From Candidatus Krumholzibacteriota bacterium (GTDB lineage Bacteria > Krumholzibacteriota > Krumholzibacteriia > JACNKJ01), in NCBI GenBank assembly GCA_016933175.1, contig JAFGBK010000052.1, positions 1 through 64,000 on the forward strand: 64,000 nt of DNA, in the 5' to 3' direction. The translations under genes and the position numbers were made by a program. The notes under the pieces were generated by a model. That model made no database searches and had not been told where the DNA came from. It was given only the letters and a program-made list of their open reading frames with translations. Below, piece after piece: positions 38,189 through 48,887 of the stretch; the first letter of the stretch is position 1, and each line of letters opens with the position of its first letter.

Positions 38189-40585
38189 TCACGAACGCAG
38201 GCGCACCTGCAAGGTCTTATCGAGGGCCTGCAGAACACGCGTCAGCTGCTTGTCCGCCTGCTTGTCCGTCAGCGTCCCCTCGGGCGAACGAAACACCAGG
38301 CGGACGGCGTAGCTGGCGTGCCCCGCCGGCAGGCCCTCGCCCCGGTAGACGTCGAAAAGTCCGCAGCGCTCCAGCAGGCGCCCGCCGGCCTCGGTGATGG
38401 TCTCGGCGACGCGCCGCCAGGGCAGCCCGTCGGGCACCAGCAGGGCCAGGTCGCGCAGCAGGGCCGGATAGGCCGGCAAGGGCGCGAAGCAGCGCTGTCC
38501 CGGGTCGCCGCCACCGGATAGATCCATCTCCAGGGCGAAGACGTCGCGCTTCTGCTTCAGGTCATGCATGAGCGAGGGCCGCAGCAGGCCGGCCCAGCCG
38601 ACGGCCGCCTCGCCGCGCAACAGGTGGACGGCGGCGCCGGGCACCAGGCAAGGCTCGTCACCCGCGTAGTCCGGCGCCAGGTCCGGCAGGAGGTCCTGCA
38701 GGCCCTGGACCACGCCCATCAGGTCGGCGAATCCCAGGGCCGAGGCGGGCTGGCGCCAGTGCGCCGGCTGGGCGTGCCCCGTGAGGAGGACCGCGAGGTG
38801 GACCGGCTCGTCGGGCAACGTCGTGCCCTCGCGACGCCGGTAGACGCGGCCGATCTGGTACAGGCGCAGCTCCTCCTGTCCGCGGTGAAAGTTGGTCTTG
38901 AGCACCTCCAGCATCCCGGGCAGCAGGGTACTGCGCATCTGGGCGTTGAAGCTGACGAGGGGATTGCGCAGGACCACCACGCGGCGGCGCGGATCATCGC
39001 CGGGCAGGCGCATGGCGTCGAGGCTGCGCGCGTCCATGAAGCTGCTGGCGATGACCTCCTGGCAGCCGAGCCCGCGCAGGGCCTCGTGGAGGCGGGCCGC
39101 CAGGCGCTCCTCGGGGAGCCGGGTCGCATAGAGGGTGTTGCGCACCCGGTTCTCCAGGGGCAGCCGGTCGTAGCCGTAGAGGCGCGCCACCTCCTCGATC
39201 AGGTCGATCTCCGCCGCCAGGTCGCGACGGAAGGAGGGCACCGTCACGGCCAGGCCGCCAGGCGCCGTCTCGGCGGGCAGCTGCAGCCTCTCCAGCAGGT
39301 GTTCGACGGTGGCCGCGTCCAGGTCCGTGCCCATCAGGCCGTTGACCTTCGCTACGCGCAGGATCACCTTGCGCGGTGCGGCGCGGCCGGGATAGTGATC
39401 GTCAGGTTCGGCGGCGACACGCGCGCCGGCCAGCTCGGCCAGGAGCCGGCAGACGCGGCGGCTGGCGAAGTCGGCCATCTCCGCGTCGGCGCCCCGCTCG
39501 AAGCGGTAGGCGGCGTCCGTTGTGAGGTCAAGGCGCTGGCGCGTCCCGCGGATCAGGCCGGGATGGAAGCAGGCGCTCTCGAGGATGATCTCGCGACTGG
39601 ACTCCGTCACCAGGGAGTTGGCGCCGCCCATGACGCCGGCGATGCAGACGGTGCGCTCGGCGTCGGCGATCACCAGGTCGGCGGGATCGAGGGCGACCTC
39701 CTTCTCCTCGAGGGTGACGGTCGTCTCGCCGGGCCGCGCCCGTCGGATGACGATCCGCCCGCCGGCCAGCTTGGCGGCGTCGAAGGCATGAAGCGGATGG
39801 CCCGTCTCGAACAGGACGAAGTTGGTCACGTCGACGATGTTGTTGATGGGCCGCAGGCCCATGCTCTCCAGCCGGCGGCAGAGCCAGGCGGGACTGGGCC
39901 CCACCGTCACGTCCCTCAGGCGCCGCGCCAGGTAGCGCGGACAGTCCGCCGGATCCTCGATGTCCACCGGTACGGGTTCCATCGCGGCGAGGGCTGCGGC
40001 GGGGATCTCGGTCGCCGGCAGGCGCAAGGGGCGCTCGTAGCGGGCGGCCACCTCCCGGGCGACGCCCAGGTAGCCCAGCTGGTCGGGGCGGTTGGGCGTC
40101 ACGTCGATGTCGAGGATCCAGTCCTCGTGTCCGAAGAGCGCCGACAGCGGCGTGCCCGGCGCCAGACCGCTTTCCAGGACCATGATGCCGTCGGCCTCGG
40201 CGCCGAGGCCCAGCTCGCGGACGGAGCAGATCATACCTTCGCTGAGGGCGCCGCGGATCTTGCCCTTCTTGATGACGGTGCCGTCGGGCAGCGGCTCGCC
40301 GGCCGGAATGATGGGCACCTCCTGGCCCGCCCGTACGTTGGGCGCGCCGCAGACGATGTCGCGCGGCGCCGCCTCGCCGATGTCCACGGTGCAGACGGAG
40401 AGCCGGTCGGCGTTGGGATGGCGCTCGCAGGTGAGGACGCGGCCGATGCGCAGTGGCGCGAAGGGATTGGGCCGGTGCTCCACGCCCTCCACATTAAGTC
40501 CCAGCATGGTCAGGTCCTCGGCCAGCCGGCGCGGCTCCTCCTCGATGTCAACGTACTGTCGCAGCCAGTCCAGGCTGATCAGCAT
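38189..40585 (-). CDS. pheT: Phenylalanine--tRNA ligase beta subunit
   Basis: MLISLDWLRQYVDIE, TPNRPDQLGYLGVARE, RPINNIVDVTNFVLFETGHPLHAFDA. Confidence 0.97.
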   Translation of the reverse strand: MLISLDWLRQYVDIEEEPRRLAEDLTMLGLNVEGVEHRPNPFAPLRIGRVLTCERHPNADRLSVCTVDIGEAAPRDIVCGAPNVRAGQEVPIIPAGEPLPDGTVIKKGKIRGALSEGMICSVRELGLGAEADGIMVLESGLAPGTPLSALFGHEDWILDIDVTPNRPDQLGYLGVAREVAARYERPLRLPATEIPAAALAAMEPVPVDIEDPADCPRYLARRLRDVTVGPSPAWLCRRLESMGLRPINNIVDVTNFVLFETGHPLHAFDAAKLAGGRIVIRRARPGETTVTLEEKEVALDPADLVIADAERTVCIAGVMGGANSLVTESSREIILESACFHPGLIRGTRQRLDLTTDAAYRFERGADAEMADFASRRVCRLLAELAGARVAAEPDDHYPGRAAPRKVILRVAKVNGLMGTDLDAATVEHLLERLQLPAETAPGGLAVTVPSFRRDLAAEIDLIEEVARLYGYDRLPLENRVRNTLYATRLPEERLAARLHEALRGLGCQEVIASSFMDARSLDAMRLPGDDPRRRVVVLRNPLVSFNAQMRSTLLPGMLEVLKTNFHRGQEELRLYQIGRVYRRREGTTLPDEPVHLAVLLTGHAQPAHWRQPASALGFADLMGVVQGLQDLLPDLAPDYAGDEPCLVPGAAVHLLRGEAAVGWAGLLRPSLMHDLKQKRDVFALEMDLSGGGDPGQRCFAPLPAYPALLRDLALLVPDGLPWRRVAETITEAGGRLLERCGLFDVYRGEGLPAGHASYAVRLVFRSPEGTLTDKQADKQLTRVLQALDKTLQVRLRS

Positions 40586-40594
40586 GGCACCCTC

Positions 40595-41608
40595 CTAGAA
40601 CTGGGACAGGAAGCGGACGTCGTTCTCGAGAAAGAGGCGGATGTCCTCGATGCCGTAGCGCTGCATGGCCATGCGCTCGATGCCGATGCCGAAGGCGAAG
40701 CCCGTCACCCGCTCCGGATCGTAGCCGACGGCGCGGAAGACGTTGGGATGGACCATGCCGGCGCCGAGCAGCTCGATCCAGCCGGTGCCGCCGCAGATGC
40801 GGCAGCCCTCCCCCCCGCAGTTGAAGCAGAGCACGTCCGCTTCGGCGCTGGGCTCCGTGAAGGGGAAGAAGTGGGGCCGGAACCGCAGCTCGGCCCGGGG
40901 GCCGAAGAACTCGCGTGCGAACTGGCGCAGGGTGGTCTTCAGGTCGCCGATGGTGACGCCCGCATCGACGTAGAGACCCTCGAGCTGGAAGAACTCGGCC
41001 GCGTGCGAGGCGTCCACGGCCTCGTTGCGGTAGACCCGCCCGGGCGCGACGATCCGCACCGGCGCCGGGTGGGTCTCCATGTATCGCACCTGGACGGGAC
41101 TGGTGTGGGTGCGCAGCAGCACCTCGTCGTCGACGTAGAAGGTGTCCTGGCTGTCGCGCGAGGGGTGGTTCGCCGGGAAGTTGAGGGCCTGGAAGTTGTA
41201 GTAGTCGGTCTCGACCTCGGGGCCCTCGGCCACCGAGAATCCCATGCCCCGGAAGATGTCGATGATTTCCTCGAGCACAGCCGACAGGATGTGGCGGCGC
41301 CCTCGCCAGGGACGCCGCCCCGGCAGGCTCGGATCGAAGCCCGCCGGCAGGCGCTCCTCGGCGCAGGCGCTGAGCGCCGTCTTGCGCGCCGCGAGGCCTT
41401 CCGCCACCACCTGCTCGAGGGCATGGATGGCCTTCCCCATGGCGGGCCGCTCGGCCGCGGCCGCCTTGCCAAGATCCTGGAAAAGCCCGGCGAGAGCGCC
41501 CTTGCGGCCGAGGTAACGGATGCGGAGCTCCTCGAGGGCTCGCTCGTCGGCGACGCCGGCCAGCTCCTCGCGGAACCGTGACGCCAGATGCTCGATCTCC
41601 GGTTGCAT
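40595..41608 (-). CDS. pheS: Phenylalanine--tRNA ligase alpha subunit
   Basis: GRKGALAGLF, MGFSVAEGPEVETDYYNFQALNFPANHPSRDSQDTFYVD, LLRTHTSPVQVRYME. Confidence 0.97.
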   Translation of the reverse strand: MQPEIEHLASRFREELAGVADERALEELRIRYLGRKGALAGLFQDLGKAAAAERPAMGKAIHALEQVVAEGLAARKTALSACAEERLPAGFDPSLPGRRPWRGRRHILSAVLEEIIDIFRGMGFSVAEGPEVETDYYNFQALNFPANHPSRDSQDTFYVDDEVLLRTHTSPVQVRYMETHPAPVRIVAPGRVYRNEAVDASHAAEFFQLEGLYVDAGVTIGDLKTTLRQFAREFFGPRAELRFRPHFFPFTEPSAEADVLCFNCGGEGCRICGGTGWIELLGAGMVHPNVFRAVGYDPERVTGFAFGIGIERMAMQRYGIEDIRLFLENDVRFLSQF

Positions 41609-41616
41609 CGCTGCGT

Positions 41617-41982
41617 CTAGCTGGCCTTGGCCAGCTCGGCCTGGACCATGTCCGTCAGGCGGCCGAAGGCGGCCGGGTCGTTGACGGCCATCTCGGCGAG
41701 CTGCCGGCGATCGATCTGCACGTCGAGCTGCTTGAGGCCGTTGATGAGCCGGCTGTAGCTCAGGCCGTGCTGGTGCGCGGCGGCGTTGATGCGGATGATC
41801 CAGAGGCGGCGGAAATCGCGCTTCCGGGTCCGACGGTCGCGGTAGGCATACTGCCCGGCGCGGTGGACGGCGTCGGTGCCGGCGCGGACGCTGTTCTTCC
41901 GCTTGCCGTAGAAACCCTTGGCGCGCGTGAGGATCTTCTTGCGGCGGGCGCGCGAGGCGACGTTGTTGGTGGCACGGCTCAT
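41617..41982 (-). CDS. rplT: 50S ribosomal protein L20
   Basis: RARRKKILTRAKGFYGKRKNSVRAGTDAVHRAGQYAYRDRRTRKRDFRRLWIIRINAAAHQHGLSYSRLI. Confidence 0.97.
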   Translation of the reverse strand: MSRATNNVASRARRKKILTRAKGFYGKRKNSVRAGTDAVHRAGQYAYRDRRTRKRDFRRLWIIRINAAAHQHGLSYSRLINGLKQLDVQIDRRQLAEMAVNDPAAFGRLTDMVQAELAKAS

Positions 41983-42025
41983 GGCTTATCTCTCCTGGGC
42001 TTCGGTTCGCTGGCGGGATGTGGGC

Positions 42026-42223
42026 TCACTTGGAGAGGATCATCCTCTTGATGCGCGGGCTGTCGGGCGGGCTGGCCAGCGTGGCGTCCCGCAGATTGCG
42101 CTTCCGCTTGGACGACTTCTTCGTGAGGATGTGGTTCGCGAAGGCCTTGTGGCGGCGCACCTTTCCCTGGCCGGTCGTGCGGAAGCGCTTCATGGCGGCG
42201 CGGTTGCTCTTCATCTTGGGCAT
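42026..42223 (-). CDS. rpmI: 50S ribosomal protein L35
   Basis: [49 protein letters not shown]. Confidence 0.96.
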   Translation of the reverse strand: MPKMKSNRAAMKRFRTTGQGKVRRHKAFANHILTKKSSKRKRNLRDATLASPPDSPRIKRMILSK

Positions 42224-42259
42224 CGGTCGTTCCTCCTGCCTGTTGTCGCGGGGCCGCGC

Positions 42260-42838
42260 TCAGGCGCCCTCGGCGCTCTCTTCCTTGGACTCGGCCACCG
42301 AGCGCTGGCGGCGCTCCTTCTCCCCGAGCGAAGCCAGCATCATGACCACGGTGCGGCCCTCCTGGCGGGGTTCCTGCTCCACCTTGGCGACGTCGGCCAG
42401 ATCCTCCAGCAGCCGCTCGAAGGTCTGCATGGCGTAGTCCATGTGACTCATCTCGCGACCGCGGAAGCGCATGGTCACCTTCACCTTGAAGTCGTGGTCG
42501 ATGAAGCGCACGATGTTCCGCACCTTGAACCGATAGTCGTGCTCGTCGGTCTTGGGGCGGAACTGGACCTCTTTGATGACGATCTGGTGCTGCTTCTTGC
42601 GCGCCTCCTTGGCGCGCTTGCTCTGCTCGTACTTGTACTTGCCGAAGTCCATGATCCGGCACACGGGCGGCCGGCTGTTGGGCGAGACCTCGACGAGGTC
42701 GAGGCCGCGTTCCTCGGCCATCTGCATCGCGATGGCCGTGGCCACGACGCCTACCTGGTTCCCCTCCTCGTCGACGAGGCGGATCTCGGGGATGCGGATT
42801 CGCTGGTTGACGCGTGGCTCGTCGGAGTCTCTTCTGAT
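42260..42838 (-). CDS. infC: Translation initiation factor IF-3 (probable AUC start)
   Basis: VNQRIRIPEIRLVDEEGNQVGVV...PPVCRIMDFGKYKYEQSKRAKEARKKQHQIVIKEVQFRP; AGGAGG, 8 nt, then in-frame ATC at 42838. Confidence 0.93.
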   Translation of the reverse strand: MRRDSDEPRVNQRIRIPEIRLVDEEGNQVGVVATAIAMQMAEERGLDLVEVSPNSRPPVCRIMDFGKYKYEQSKRAKEARKKQHQIVIKEVQFRPKTDEHDYRFKVRNIVRFIDHDFKVKVTMRFRGREMSHMDYAMQTFERLLEDLADVAKVEQEPRQEGRTVVMMLASLGEKERRQRSVAESKEESAEGA

Positions 42839-42858
42839 AGGATGTACCTCCTGGCTAC

Positions 42859-42887
42859 AAAAAAAGAGTGGATACATAGACCCACTC
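42859..42887 (-). terminator. Intrinsic terminator/attenuator in infC leader
   Basis: Minus: GAGTGG-GTCTATGTAT-CCACTC followed by TTTTTTT, just upstream of the infC SD. Confidence 0.75.
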
Positions 42888-42992
42888 GTTGCTGCTCCCG
42901 CCTGGCGGTCGCGAAACGCTGACGTACACGCCACGGCGGTAGTCAGGTGAGAGGGTCCCTCTGCTTTCGATATTCACTTGTAAGGAAACAGA

Positions 42993-44918
42993 TTAGTGCT
43001 TGCGGGACACTTCGTCAAGGGCCCGGGCGATGAAATCCTCCAGGCCGACTGCCCCCTCGTCGCCCTGTTTCTTGCTCCGCAGCGAAACGGTGCCCTGCTC
43101 CATCTCCCGGGAGCCGACGATGAGCATGTAGGGCACCTTCTGGAGCTCGGCCTGCCGGATCTTGTAGCCCACCTTCTCGTCGCGGGTGTCCAGTTCCGCC
43201 CGCAGGCCGGCGCTCCGGAGGCGCTCGGTCACCTGCCCGCCGTAGTCCCGGAAGGGGGCGCTGACGGGCAACACGGCCACCTGGACGGGGGCCAGCCAGA
43301 GGGGGAACTCCCCCGCGAAGTGCTCCGTGAGGATGCCCACGAAGCGCTCCAGGGACCCCAGCAGGGCGCGGTGGATGATGTAGGGGTGCCGGTGCTGGCC
43401 GTCCTCGTCCACGTACTGGACGTTGAAGCGCCGCCCGAGGTTGAAGTCGAACTGGATGGTGGTCGTCTGCCAGAGGCGGCCGATGGCGTCGCGCAGCTTG
43501 AGGTCGATCTTGGGGCCGTAGAAGACGGCCTCCCCCTCCATGCGCTTGACGGCCAGGCCCACCTCGTCGGCGGCCGATTTCAAGGCCGCCTCCGCCTCCT
43601 CCCACTCCCCGTCGCTGCCGATGTACTTGTCCCCGTTGGCGGGGTCCCGGACGCTGAGCTCGGCCTGGAATTCGTTGAACCCCAGATCGCGCTGCAGCTC
43701 CTGGGAGAAGTCGATGAGCTTGGTGACCTCGCCTGCGAGCTGGGCCGGCGTGCAGAAGATGTGGGCGTCGTCCTGGGTGAAGCCGCGCACGCGCAGCAGG
43801 CCGTGCAGCGTACCGCTGCGCTCGTAGCGGTAGACGGTGCCCAGCTCGGCCAGGCGCAGGGGCAGGTCGCGGTAGCTGTGCAGCTCGTTCTGGAAGACGA
43901 GGATGTGCCCCGGGCAGTTCATGGGCTTGACCACGTAGGTCTGCCCGTCCTGGTCGAAGGTGTACATGTTGTCGGCGTAGAAGTCGAAGTGTCCGCTGGT
44001 CCGCCACAGCTCGCCGCGAAAGATGTGCGGCGTCACGATGAGCTGGTAGTCCCGGCGGCGGTGCTCGGCCTTCCAGTGGTTCTCGATCTGCTCGCGCAGG
44101 ACGGTGCCCTTGGGATACCAGAAGACCAGCCCCGCGCCGGCGTCTTCCTTGATGCCGAAGAGCCCGAGTTGCTGGCCCAGGCGGCGGTGGTCGCGCTTCT
44201 CGGCCTCGGCCAGCATGGTCAGGTGGGCCTCGAGGTCCTTGGCCTTGAACCAGCTGGTGCCGTAGATGCGCTGCAGCTGCTCGCGCTTCTCGTCGCCCTT
44301 CCAGTAGGCGCCGGCGACGCTCATCAGCTTGAAGGCCTTGAGCAGGCCCGTGTCGGGCACGTGCGGCCCCTCGCACAGGTCGACGAAGTCACCCAGCTCG
44401 TAGATGGAGATCTCCGCGGCATCCGGCAGGTCGTCGATGTGCTCGACCTTGAAGCCCTGGCCCCGCTCGGCGAAGAAGCGCTTGGCCTCCTCGCGGCTCA
44501 TGATGGTCTTGACGAAGGGCAGCTTCGCCCTGGCCAGCTCCTTCATCCGCGCCTCGATGCGCGCCAGGTCATCGGGCGTGAAGGGTCGGCCGACGAGGAT
44601 GTCGTAGTAGAAGCCATTCTCGACGTCGGGTCCGAACGCGAAGCGGGCCTCCGGGAAGAGCTCCTGGACCGCGTAGGCCATGAGATGGGCCGTGCTGTGG
44701 CGTAGCACCTGCAGGCTGTCCTCGTCGTTGTCGGTGAGGACCTCGAAGCGGCCGCCCGCGCGCAGCTCGGAGTGGAGATCTATGACACGGCCGTCGAGCC
44801 GGACGGCGACGGCGCGGCGCGCGAGGCCCTCGCTGACGGCGCGCGCGGCGGCGGCCGCGGGCAGCGGTCCGTCCAGCTCGAGGACCTCGTCATCGGGAAG
44901 CGTGAGGGCGATCTTCAT
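42993..44918 (-). CDS. thrS: Threonine--tRNA ligase
   Basis: TGS domain, HSTAHLMAYAVQELFPEARFAFGPDVENGFYYD, MNCPGHILVFQ, ERFVGILTEHFAGEFPLWLAPVQV. Confidence 0.97.
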   Translation of the reverse strand: MKIALTLPDDEVLELDGPLPAAAAARAVSEGLARRAVAVRLDGRVIDLHSELRAGGRFEVLTDNDEDSLQVLRHSTAHLMAYAVQELFPEARFAFGPDVENGFYYDILVGRPFTPDDLARIEARMKELARAKLPFVKTIMSREEAKRFFAERGQGFKVEHIDDLPDAAEISIYELGDFVDLCEGPHVPDTGLLKAFKLMSVAGAYWKGDEKREQLQRIYGTSWFKAKDLEAHLTMLAEAEKRDHRRLGQQLGLFGIKEDAGAGLVFWYPKGTVLREQIENHWKAEHRRRDYQLIVTPHIFRGELWRTSGHFDFYADNMYTFDQDGQTYVVKPMNCPGHILVFQNELHSYRDLPLRLAELGTVYRYERSGTLHGLLRVRGFTQDDAHIFCTPAQLAGEVTKLIDFSQELQRDLGFNEFQAELSVRDPANGDKYIGSDGEWEEAEAALKSAADEVGLAVKRMEGEAVFYGPKIDLKLRDAIGRLWQTTTIQFDFNLGRRFNVQYVDEDGQHRHPYIIHRALLGSLERFVGILTEHFAGEFPLWLAPVQVAVLPVSAPFRDYGGQVTERLRSAGLRAELDTRDEKVGYKIRQAELQKVPYMLIVGSREMEQGTVSLRSKKQGDEGAVGLEDFIARALDEVSRKH

Positions 44919-44956
44919 GATGGGCCACCCGTCCGTGCGTGATGCTGAACCATAGC

Positions 44957-44984
44957 GAAAAGGCCAGACTCAAGCGCCTGGCCT
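44957..44984 (-). terminator. Rho-independent terminator between tRNA-Val and thrS
   Basis: Minus: AGGCCAG-GCGCTTGAGT-CTGGCCT followed by TTTC. Confidence 0.6.
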
Positions 44985-44994
44985 CAGCGTCGGG

Positions 44995-45068
44995 TGGGCG
45001 ATACTAGACTCGAACTAGTGACCTCTTGCGTGTCGAGCAAGCGCTCTAACCAACTGAGCTAATCGCCC
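44995..45068 (-). tRNA. tRNA-Val (GAC)
   Basis: Minus: GGGCGATTAGCTCAGTTGGTTAGAGCGCTTGCTCGACACGCAAGAGGTCACTAGTTCGAGTCTAGTATCGCCCA; loop TCGACAC. Confidence 0.95.
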
Positions 45069-45095
45069 ACGGGCCTATTGCCATAGCATGCGGGG

Positions 45096-45124
45096 ATTTA
45101 AGCGCCTGATTCCGGCTTTGTCAA
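45096..45124 (-). promoter_or_regulatory. Sigma70-type promoter for tRNA-Val
   Basis: Minus: TTGACA - 17 nt - TTAAAT. Confidence 0.7.
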
Positions 45125-45139
45125 GACCGCCCCGCGGAG

Positions 45140-46216
45140 CTAGGCCATGGGCACGGCCTCCCCCACGACCTTCAGCCGCGGGCTGGCCTTCTGGAACTCC
45201 AGGGCGCCGTTGCGCTTTCTGAAGTCAACCTGGATGTGGTCGCCGTAGCGGACCTGACCCGTGGAGATGAGGTTGGACAGGGGGTAGACCAGATAGCGCT
45301 CGATGGCCCGCTTGATGTGGCGGGCGCCGTACTTGCGGTCCACGCCCTCGGCGAGGAGGAAATCCTTGGCCCGCTGGCTCAGCTCGAATGAGAACTTGGT
45401 GTCGCCCGCCGACTGCATGATCCGGCGCTGGAGGTTGCCCAGCTCGATGTCGAGGATCTGCCGGATGTGGTCGTCGGTCAGGTTACGGAAGACCACCACC
45501 GAGTCGATGCGGTTCATGAACTCGGGTGAGAACTTGCGGCGGGCCGCTTCGAGAACGGTGCTGTAGATCTGCTTGTCCATCTTGGGATCGTGGACCCGGG
45601 CGCCGACATCCGTGAAGCCGATGCCGCCCTCGAGCAACCGCTCGATGCGCTCGGCCCCGATGTTGCCCGTCATGAAGATGATGGTCCGGGTCATGTCGAC
45701 TTCGGAGTTGTCGCCGAGAGTCAGCCGCCCCTTGTCGAGAATCCCCAGGAGAAGGCTCCACAGCGTGTCGCTGGCCTTTTCGATCTCATCGAAGAGGATG
45801 AGGGTGAAGTCCAGCTCCGGCGTGCGGTAGCGCTCGAGGTTCGCCTGCGAGAAGTAGGGTGTCGTTTCGCGGTGGCCCAGGTAGCCCGGCGGCGATCCGA
45901 TGAGGCGGCTGATCTCGTGGCTGTGCGCGTACTCGGCGCAGTCCACCTTGAGCACGGCGTTGAGTGTCCCGAAGAGGATCTCCGACGAGGCCTCGATGAT
46001 GCGCGTCTTCCCGCTGCCCGTCGGTCCGAGGAACAAGTAGTTACCGATGGGGCGCTGCGGCGGATAGAGCCCCGCCAGGTAGATCTGGTAGAGGCGGGCG
46101 ATGCGCTCCACGGCGCGTTCCTGTCCGACGATGCGCTCGCGGAGCTGCTCCTCGAAGTGCTCGGCTGCCATCGACTTCTTCTGCGGATCCAGGGTGCTCT
46201 TGGTGGCAGTACTCAC
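45140..46216 (-). CDS. Single-module Clp-like (ClpA/B/C D2-related) AAA+ ATPase
   Basis: LFLGPTGSGKTRIIEASSEILFG, IGSPPGYLGHRETTPYFSQANLERYRT, LILFDEIEKASDTLWSLLLGILDKGRLT, MTGNIG, FMNRIDSVVVFRNLT; GTG start with GGAGG. Confidence 0.85.
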   Translation of the reverse strand: MSTATKSTLDPQKKSMAAEHFEEQLRERIVGQERAVERIARLYQIYLAGLYPPQRPIGNYLFLGPTGSGKTRIIEASSEILFGTLNAVLKVDCAEYAHSHEISRLIGSPPGYLGHRETTPYFSQANLERYRTPELDFTLILFDEIEKASDTLWSLLLGILDKGRLTLGDNSEVDMTRTIIFMTGNIGAERIERLLEGGIGFTDVGARVHDPKMDKQIYSTVLEAARRKFSPEFMNRIDSVVVFRNLTDDHIRQILDIELGNLQRRIMQSAGDTKFSFELSQRAKDFLLAEGVDRKYGARHIKRAIERYLVYPLSNLISTGQVRYGDHIQVDFRKRNGALEFQKASPRLKVVGEAVPMA

Positions 46217-46730
46217 GACGCGTCCCTCCTGATGCAGAGCTGGTGCTTCGTCCGCGGCCCGTACAGCAAGGAGTCTGCCAAGGCGCCCTTTTGCCGGGAG
46301 GCACCGGCTACCGGCGGCGAGCCGCCAGGCCGGCGTCCTATCCTCTTTGGAGCGTGTGTTTTTCCGGCCTGACGCCGCCGCCGGCTCGCAAGTGACCGGG
46401 CGGCACCTTGTTCCCGGCGCTGGGATGGACCGGAACCGCCGCCGGTGGCGGGAGGCGCCACTGCAACGCGGCGCCGCAAATTCGAGACGGGACGCGCGTC
46501 ATCACGACCGCCGCCGGCGACTTCGCCAGATGTGATATTGCATGGCGATCGTTCGCATATTACGAGAAGATAATGATCGGCCCGCGAACGGATGGCGCCG
46601 CAAGAGAGCCGCGCTGCCCTCGCCGTGGCGCGTCATTACGCATCGTCTGCTGTCGGACCAGATTCGGCTGCAGCATCATTCAACATGTAGCATCCCATAT
46701 GATCGTCGGTATCCGATATCCACCACATAA

Positions 46731-46761
46731 TACAAAAGGCGCCGGGCAATACCCGGCGCCT
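46731..46761 (-). terminator. Rho-independent terminator downstream of dnaK
   Basis: Minus: AGGCGCCGGG-TATTG-CCCGGCGCCT followed by TTTTGT. Confidence 0.8.
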
Positions 46762-46790
46762 CGGTCAACGATGGGGAACGACGACGGCGT

Positions 46791-48710
<1,920 letters not shown>

Positions 48711-48771
48711 CGTGTTCCTCCATCATGAGACGTTCGACGGACTGCTTGGAAGTGCCGTGCCAACTCATCGC

Positions 48772-48811
48772 GATACCATAACGTGATATGATACTGTGGA
48801 TTATCTGATAC
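48772..48811. repeat. Three GATAC repeats with ~17-18 nt period upstream of dnaK
   Basis: GATAC at 48772, 48790, 48807; the last two are embedded in TGATACTG/TGATACTG-like context. Confidence 0.4.
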
Positions 48812-48887
48812 TGGCCGAGTCCTACCCCAGGCCATCACCATGAGTGGCTGCCAAGATGGCTTTATTCTGCCAGGTTGGCGTCCTGGG

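Noticed and set aside
38564-41581. 1005-aa + strand ORF opposite pheT/pheS
   Set aside because: Antisense shadow ORF caused by high GC; low-complexity composition (R/G/A/H/Q rich) and the opposite strand encodes unmistakable pheS/pheT.
42840-42980. Possible leader peptide (GTG AAT ATC GAA ... CTT TTT TTG TAG) before infC
   Set aside because: Open frame spans the attenuator, but there is no SD before the GTG and no run of regulatory codons except the terminator T-tract itself.
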